A stretch of 25,908 nt of DNA from JAAZBV01 sp964460435 (GTDB taxonomy: Bacteria > Desulfobacterota > DSM-4660 > Desulfatiglandales > HGW-15): contig CAYWRH010000049.1 of assembly GCA_964460435.1 (NCBI GenBank), positions 1 through 25,908 of the forward strand. The letters run 5' to 3'. The notes below the pieces were generated by a model, which was not told where the DNA came from, did no database searches, and worked only from the letters and a program-made list of their open reading frames with translations. Positions 23,192-25,908 of this stretch are shown in pieces (the first letter of the stretch is position 1; each line of letters begins with the position of its first letter). Made by a program: the position numbers and the translations under genes.

Positions 23192-23752
23192 ATGAACAAG
23201 GATAAAGTACCCGCTGCTGTTGAACTGATACAGGAAAAAATCGCAATCATTCGTGGTGAAAGGGTTATGCTTGATTACGATCTGGCTGCTCTCTATTGCG
23301 TGGAGACTAAACAGTTAAAGCGCGCTGTGCGCCGAAATATTGAACGATTCCCCGAGGATTTCATGTTTGAATTGACAGAAGTGGAATTCGATGACTTGAG
23401 GAGCCAATTTGGCACCTCAAGTTGGGGTGGAACAAGATATATACCAATGGCGTTTACTGAGCAGGGTGTTGCCATGCTCTCCTCTGTTTTAAACAGCAGG
23501 AGAGCTATCGAAGTGAACATTCTGATCATGAGAGCCTTTGTAAAAATCAGACAAATGGCTGCTTCTCATAAAGACCTGGTTCAGAAAATCAATGAAATGG
23601 AAAAGAAATATGATCATCAGTTTCAACTGGTATTTGAAGCGATCAAGGCACTCATGAAAGAAGAAGAAAAGCCAAAACGGAGAATTGGTTTTCAGGTAGA
23701 AGAGCCAAAAGCAAAGTATAAACTTAAAAGGAACACACATTTTTCTAACTGA
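23192..23752 (+). CDS. ORF6N-domain DNA-binding protein (phage/mobile-element type)
   Basis: A 186-residue protein whose residues ~12-100 form an ORF6N domain: IRGERVMLDYDLAALY, then TKQLKRAVRRNIERFPEDFM, SQFGTSS, and YIPMAFTEQGVAML. A C-terminal helical/coiled region with basic residues follows. ORF6N proteins are related to KilA-N/Bro-type regulators from phages and mobile elements; DNA binding is likely, targets unknown. AGGAG lies 11 nt before the ATG, a rather long spacing; a 3-codon frame (ATG at 23184) ends in a TGA overlapping the start. The gene sits between the intact second esterase and a remnant of an esterase 3' end, so it was probably brought in by rearrangement. Confidence 0.85.
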   Translation: MNKDKVPAAVELIQEKIAIIRGERVMLDYDLAALYCVETKQLKRAVRRNIERFPEDFMFELTEVEFDDLRSQFGTSSWGGTRYIPMAFTEQGVAMLSSVLNSRRAIEVNILIMRAFVKIRQMAASHKDLVQKINEMEKKYDHQFQLVFEAIKALMKEEEKPKRRIGFQVEEPKAKYKLKRNTHFSN

Positions 23753-23799
23753 TCATTGTTCATTGAAAACAATCTTGTCGATGATCCCGTAGTGACAAG

Positions 23800-23854
23800 G
23801 GGACGCGTAAAATGGTAAAAGTATTTATTTGATTTACCTTTTTACCTGCGTCCC
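23800..23854. repeat. Imperfect palindrome abutting esterase remnant (REP/RAYT-like hairpin)
   Basis: GGGACGC (23800-23806) pairs with GCGTCCC (23848-23854); further in, TAAAA pairs with TTTTA and GGTAAA with TTTACC, giving about 18 paired positions around a 13-nt loop. Arms starting with GGGAC and AT-rich inner stems resemble the extragenic hairpins associated with IS200/RAYT-type transposases. No transposase is nearby. It ends 6 bp before the remnant begins. Confidence 0.65.
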
Positions 23855-23859
23855 ATAAA

Positions 23860-24045
23860 TCAGGCAACCCGAACGGAAAGGATGCCTATGGCACTGATAT
23901 GCCGTTATGGAAACCCTTTACACAGGATGATCCCAACAGGATATGGTTCTGTGACAATGTTTATACCGAAAATAAAGAACCGGATGACCTGATGAAGTTA
24001 CTTATAAAAAGATATATATCCCCACCGATCTTCAAGATCCATTGA
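23860..24045 (+). pseudogene. 3'-end remnant of a type-B carboxylesterase
   Basis: From TCAGGCAACC at 23860 to about 24021 the sequence matches the end of the esterase gene at 22706-22867 with roughly ten differences, most at third codon positions (for example CTG to TTA and AAG to AAA). The same frame continues through GKDAYGTDMPLW and KRYISP to a TGA at 24043-24045. No 5' part, start codon or catalytic Ser remains. It looks like the tail of a third, once-functional esterase copy that lost its front end at the palindrome. Confidence 0.88.
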
Positions 24046-24136
24046 GTTTTAATTTATTTCGATTTAGATTGCACCATAATCTATAAAGTTAGTATAATGT
24101 GCAGCATAAAAGATAGAACTACAAGGGAATAATCTT

Positions 24137-24607
24137 ATGGAGACAGTTTATATTGAAACAACTGTTATCAGTTATCTGATTTCTCGACCTAGCCGTGACA
24201 TTTTGGTCAGTGCTCATCAGCAAACCACGAACGAATGGTGGGTCACTCGCAAAAGTGAATTCGAATGTTTTATTTCTCAGGTTGTAATTGATGAGGTAGA
24301 GGCAGGTGATAAAGAGGCATCAAAGAAAAGGTTAAAGGAAATTTCACAGCTTCCTGTTCTGGAAGCATCATCTGAAGCAGAGTATTTAGCTTCAGCAATT
24401 ATTGATGCGGGTGCCATTCCCAAAAAGGCAGTAAGCGATGCGGTGCATATTGCTATTGCCGCAGTAAATGATATTGATTACCTTTTAACATGGAATTGCA
24501 GACATTTGGCAAACGCACAACTTATTCGGAGAGTAGCAGGTATCTGCAATACAAAAGGATTCAATATGCCTGTGATTTGCACTCCGGAAGAATTGATGGG
24601 GGTATAG
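24137..24607 (+). CDS. PIN-domain ribonuclease, probable toxin of a type II toxin-antitoxin pair
   Basis: A 156-residue PIN-fold protein. Acidic/polar residues at the expected active-site positions are Glu7 (YIETTVISYL; Asp in most members), Glu53 (VIDEV), Asp101 (VSDAVHIA) and Asn120 (TWNCRHL). PIN toxins of the VapC type cut tRNA or rRNA; the Glu7 variant occurs in a subfamily paired with a short downstream partner. The small gene at 24612 starts 4 bp after its stop, the usual arrangement for this subfamily rather than the antitoxin-first order of VapBC. The start is ATG at 24137, with AAGGGAA upstream. Target and activity are unknown. Confidence 0.82.
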   Translation: METVYIETTVISYLISRPSRDILVSAHQQTTNEWWVTRKSEFECFISQVVIDEVEAGDKEASKKRLKEISQLPVLEASSEAEYLASAIIDAGAIPKKAVSDAVHIAIAAVNDIDYLLTWNCRHLANAQLIRRVAGICNTKGFNMPVICTPEELMGV

Positions 24608-24611
24608 TGCT

Positions 24612-24824
24612 ATGAATGGTGATCAAATAGTTGATGAAGTCAGAGAAATAAGGGAACGCTTAGCAGAGAAACATAACTTTAATTTAGAAGCCATATTCAA
24701 TGATCTTCGTAAGCGTCAAAGTAAAGTGCAAAAAAGGCTTGTGCACCGTACATCCAGAAAAATCGTTGAACAAACAAAAGCTACACCTGGCAGTAATTCA
24801 TCCTCGCTCCATCCCGGTAGATGA
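24612..24824 (+). CDS. Small partner of PIN protein (antitoxin-like)
   Basis: A 70-residue protein whose first ~45 residues (DQIVDEVREIRERLAEKHNF, then LEAIFNDLRKRQ) match the short charged helical proteins commonly encoded just after this type of PIN gene. No classical DNA-binding fold is evident. The tail after RLVHR becomes Ser/Pro-rich and does not look conserved, so the C terminus may have drifted or be frameshifted. Antitoxin function is inferred from position. Confidence 0.65.
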   Translation: MNGDQIVDEVREIRERLAEKHNFNLEAIFNDLRKRQSKVQKRLVHRTSRKIVEQTKATPGSNSSSLHPGR

Positions 24825-24990
24825 GCATCATATTAGATGGCAGGTTACTAAAAGGTACAAGTGTTTGGACTTTAAACTCTCCTGGCTGATAATTGAAGGC
24901 TATAGTCTGTAGACTGCTGACCTCTGACTTCTTTTTTATCGCTTTTCCTAACAGCCTACAGTATAAAATGCTTCAGCCTATTTTTTCCCA

Positions 24991-25057
24991 TTGCTTTTTC
25001 CAATTAAGTGGCTTAAAAAACCGTTATATTTTTCGGGTATAATGAATTACTGTCTTA
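24991..25057 (+). repeat. ~70-bp direct repeat, copy 2
   Basis: Second copy of the element at 22971-23040, same orientation. It has a 3-nt deletion in the A-rich middle and a few substitutions (for example CATTAT to CGTTAT), and keeps the TATAAT-like box. Confidence 0.8.
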
Positions 25058-25213
25058 CAAGTCTTTTTGATTTATACGCATTGTCGATGTGAGAACGACG
25101 ATGATCTATACTCATTGTGTACCAAGCAAAACCGCAAAAGAAGTTAAGAGTCCCCTGGATTTTTGACTTCTTTGGCATGGTTTATGATTTTATAGTTATT
25201 AACGGATTTAACC

Positions 25214-25245
25214 TTATTAGCTGGACGGTTTCGTCCAGCTAATAA
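25214..25245. repeat. Perfect 14-bp hairpin before the glycine-rich small gene
   Basis: TTATTAGCTGGACG (25214-25227) pairs perfectly with 25232-25245 around a GTTT loop. It lies about 20 bp before the GTG start at 25267. It could be a terminator for the left, an RNA control element, or a recombination palindrome; there is no T-run. Confidence 0.85.
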
Positions 25246-25266
25246 CTTGTTAATAAAGGAATACTT

Positions 25267-25467
25267 GTGAATAATAAACAAAAAAATCAAAAAGCCTCTA
25301 AAGGTTTAAATATATCTGGTTTGGCAATTGGCATGATGTTTGGTATCGCAATAGGGGTAGCCTTGAAAAATATAGCAATTGGAATAGGTATTGGTATTAT
25401 ATGGGGCGTGGCCTTTAGCTCAGCTTTTAGGGCTAAAAATAATAAAAACAATAAACAGGATAATTGA
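25267..25467 (+). CDS. Small glycine-rich membrane protein
   Basis: A 66-residue protein starting at GTG (AAAGGAA upstream). A Lys/Gln-rich start leads into two hydrophobic segments (~17-33 and ~38-53) with regular Gly spacing (GLAIGMMFGIAIGVA, then IGIGIGIIWG), followed by a Lys/Asn-rich tail. The glycine-zipper pattern suits oligomerising membrane helices. I do not recognise a family. Small toxic membrane peptides and phage holin-like proteins share such features, but this is speculative. It follows the perfect hairpin and precedes a probable defence gene. Confidence 0.6.
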   Translation: MNNKQKNQKASKGLNISGLAIGMMFGIAIGVALKNIAIGIGIGIIWGVAFSSAFRAKNNKNNKQDN

Positions 25468-25621
25468 TATTTTGAAATTAACCATGCAATTAAGCGGGAC
25501 TTGCTATCATCTAGGCCAACATATCATACAGCCTTATTATCTTTCAATCTTTCATGGTCATAGGTGCCATAACTCCGCAAGCCCCTTATTGCTCAGTTAG
25601 GCTTAATGATAGGAGAATCGA

Positions 25622-25908
25622 ATGAGTGATGACTTATCGGTCTTTTCCTTGCCCGAATTGAAAGATGTGGTCCAAGACATGCGAGACTTGCTCTCTCAGA
25701 GCCAGCTTGCATTTCTTCTTGGGGCAGGATGCAGCAAAATCGCGGGTCTCCCGTTGATGCCAGAACTTACGAGAACCGTCTTGGATCACAACAAAATCGG
25801 CGACAACACCAAGAGACTGCTCGATAAAGTCCGGGAGTTGTATTCTGACGCTGCCTCCGCCACGATCGAGGACTACATGAGCGAGATAGTCGATCTTCTT
25901 TCCATCGC
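25622..25908 (+). CDS. SIR2-like domain protein, 5' part only (probable anti-phage defence)
   Basis: An open frame runs from ATG at 25622 off the window edge (95 codons visible). AGGAG lies six nt upstream. After a short helical start, LAFLLGAGCSKIAGLPLMPEL matches the N-terminal NAD-binding loop of SIR2-like (SIR2_2) proteins, in which GAG-S stands at the start of the Rossmann fold. Such proteins in accessory regions are usually NADases of abortive-infection systems, alone or fused to a large C-terminal sensor. The codon composition is richer in G+C than the preceding AT-rich 1 kb, which suggests a different origin. The catalytic His and any partner domain lie beyond the window. Confidence 0.75.
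   Translation, partial: MSDDLSVFSLPELKDVVQDMRDLLSQSQLAFLLGAGCSKIAGLPLMPELTRTVLDHNKIGDNTKRLLDKVRELYSDAASATIEDYMSEIVDLLSI

Larger units (their letters stand above)
23753..24136. other. Region with palindrome and esterase remnant, no intact gene
   Basis: About 385 bp between the ORF6N and PIN genes. It contains the palindrome at 23800-23854 and the carboxylesterase fragment at 23860-24045. The final ~90 bp presumably hold the promoter for the PIN gene. Confidence 0.6.
24825..25266. other. Gene-free region with second repeat copy and hairpin
   Basis: About 440 bp with no supported gene. It contains the repeat at 24991-25057 and the perfect hairpin at 25214-25245. The stretch 25070-25200 shows nothing recognisable. 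Confidence 0.6.

Noticed and set aside
22938..23758. TGATCATTG units considered as a CRISPR or tandem array
   Set aside because: Only three short units with irregular spacing and no spacers; more like AT-rich intergenic repeats.
24700..24912. 70-codon frame overlapping the PIN partner gene
   Set aside because: Different frame, no ribosome site, and the partner gene's frame fits the known pattern.
25468..25621. Integron attC-like or tRNA-like sequence before the SIR2 gene
   Set aside because: No paired arms with the right core sites, no integrase, and no cloverleaf could be drawn.

Overview
The window looks like chromosomal DNA from a Gram-negative anaerobe, most plausibly a member of the Desulfobacterota (old Deltaproteobacteria). 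The clues are the order nif3-like, C4 zinc-ribbon coiled-coil gene, rnpB; an LptF/LptG permease beside an MsbA-type exporter (an LPS outer membrane); moderate-to-low GC; and a membrane PAS protein with a Cys-rich tail. The taxonomic call is inference from gene content, not from a marker alignment.

Positions 1-7017 are mostly housekeeping: an upstream terminator, a Nif3-family protein, a zinc-ribbon protein, RNase P RNA, a YggT-family gene broken by one in-frame TAA, a DUF167 (YggU) protein, an MsbA-like ABC exporter, a lone LptF/LptG permease, and a secreted SnoaL/NTF2-like protein.

Positions 7286-22885 form an accessory block rich in hydrolases. After a 7TM-PAS membrane sensor come five predicted serine hydrolases: two 630-635 aa secreted enzymes that are paralogs, a secreted dienelactone-hydrolase-like enzyme, a lipoprotein type-B carboxylesterase and a cytoplasmic type-B carboxylesterase. 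Interspersed are a metallo-beta-lactamase-fold protein, three members of an unfamiliar cupin-like family (two with a four-Cys tail), a secreted SGNH-like/double DUF3237 protein and an HU gene. Two cluster promoters are near-identical: consensus sigma70 elements whose -35 box lies inside the dyad GTATGTTGACATAC. A related dyad lies before the lipoprotein esterase. I infer one regulon that hydrolyses an extracytoplasmic ester, with cytoplasmic metal-dependent steps; the substrate cannot be read from the sequence.

Positions 22886-25908 are a rearranged, mobile-looking edge. An ORF6N-domain gene sits between the intact second carboxylesterase and a 3'-end remnant of a related esterase. The remnant is preceded by a 55-nt palindrome, and a ~70-bp direct repeat brackets the segment. 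A PIN toxin/antitoxin-like pair, a small glycine-rich membrane protein behind a 14-bp perfect hairpin, and the truncated start of a SIR2-domain (probable anti-phage) gene complete the window. No tRNA, CRISPR array, intact transposase or integrase was seen.
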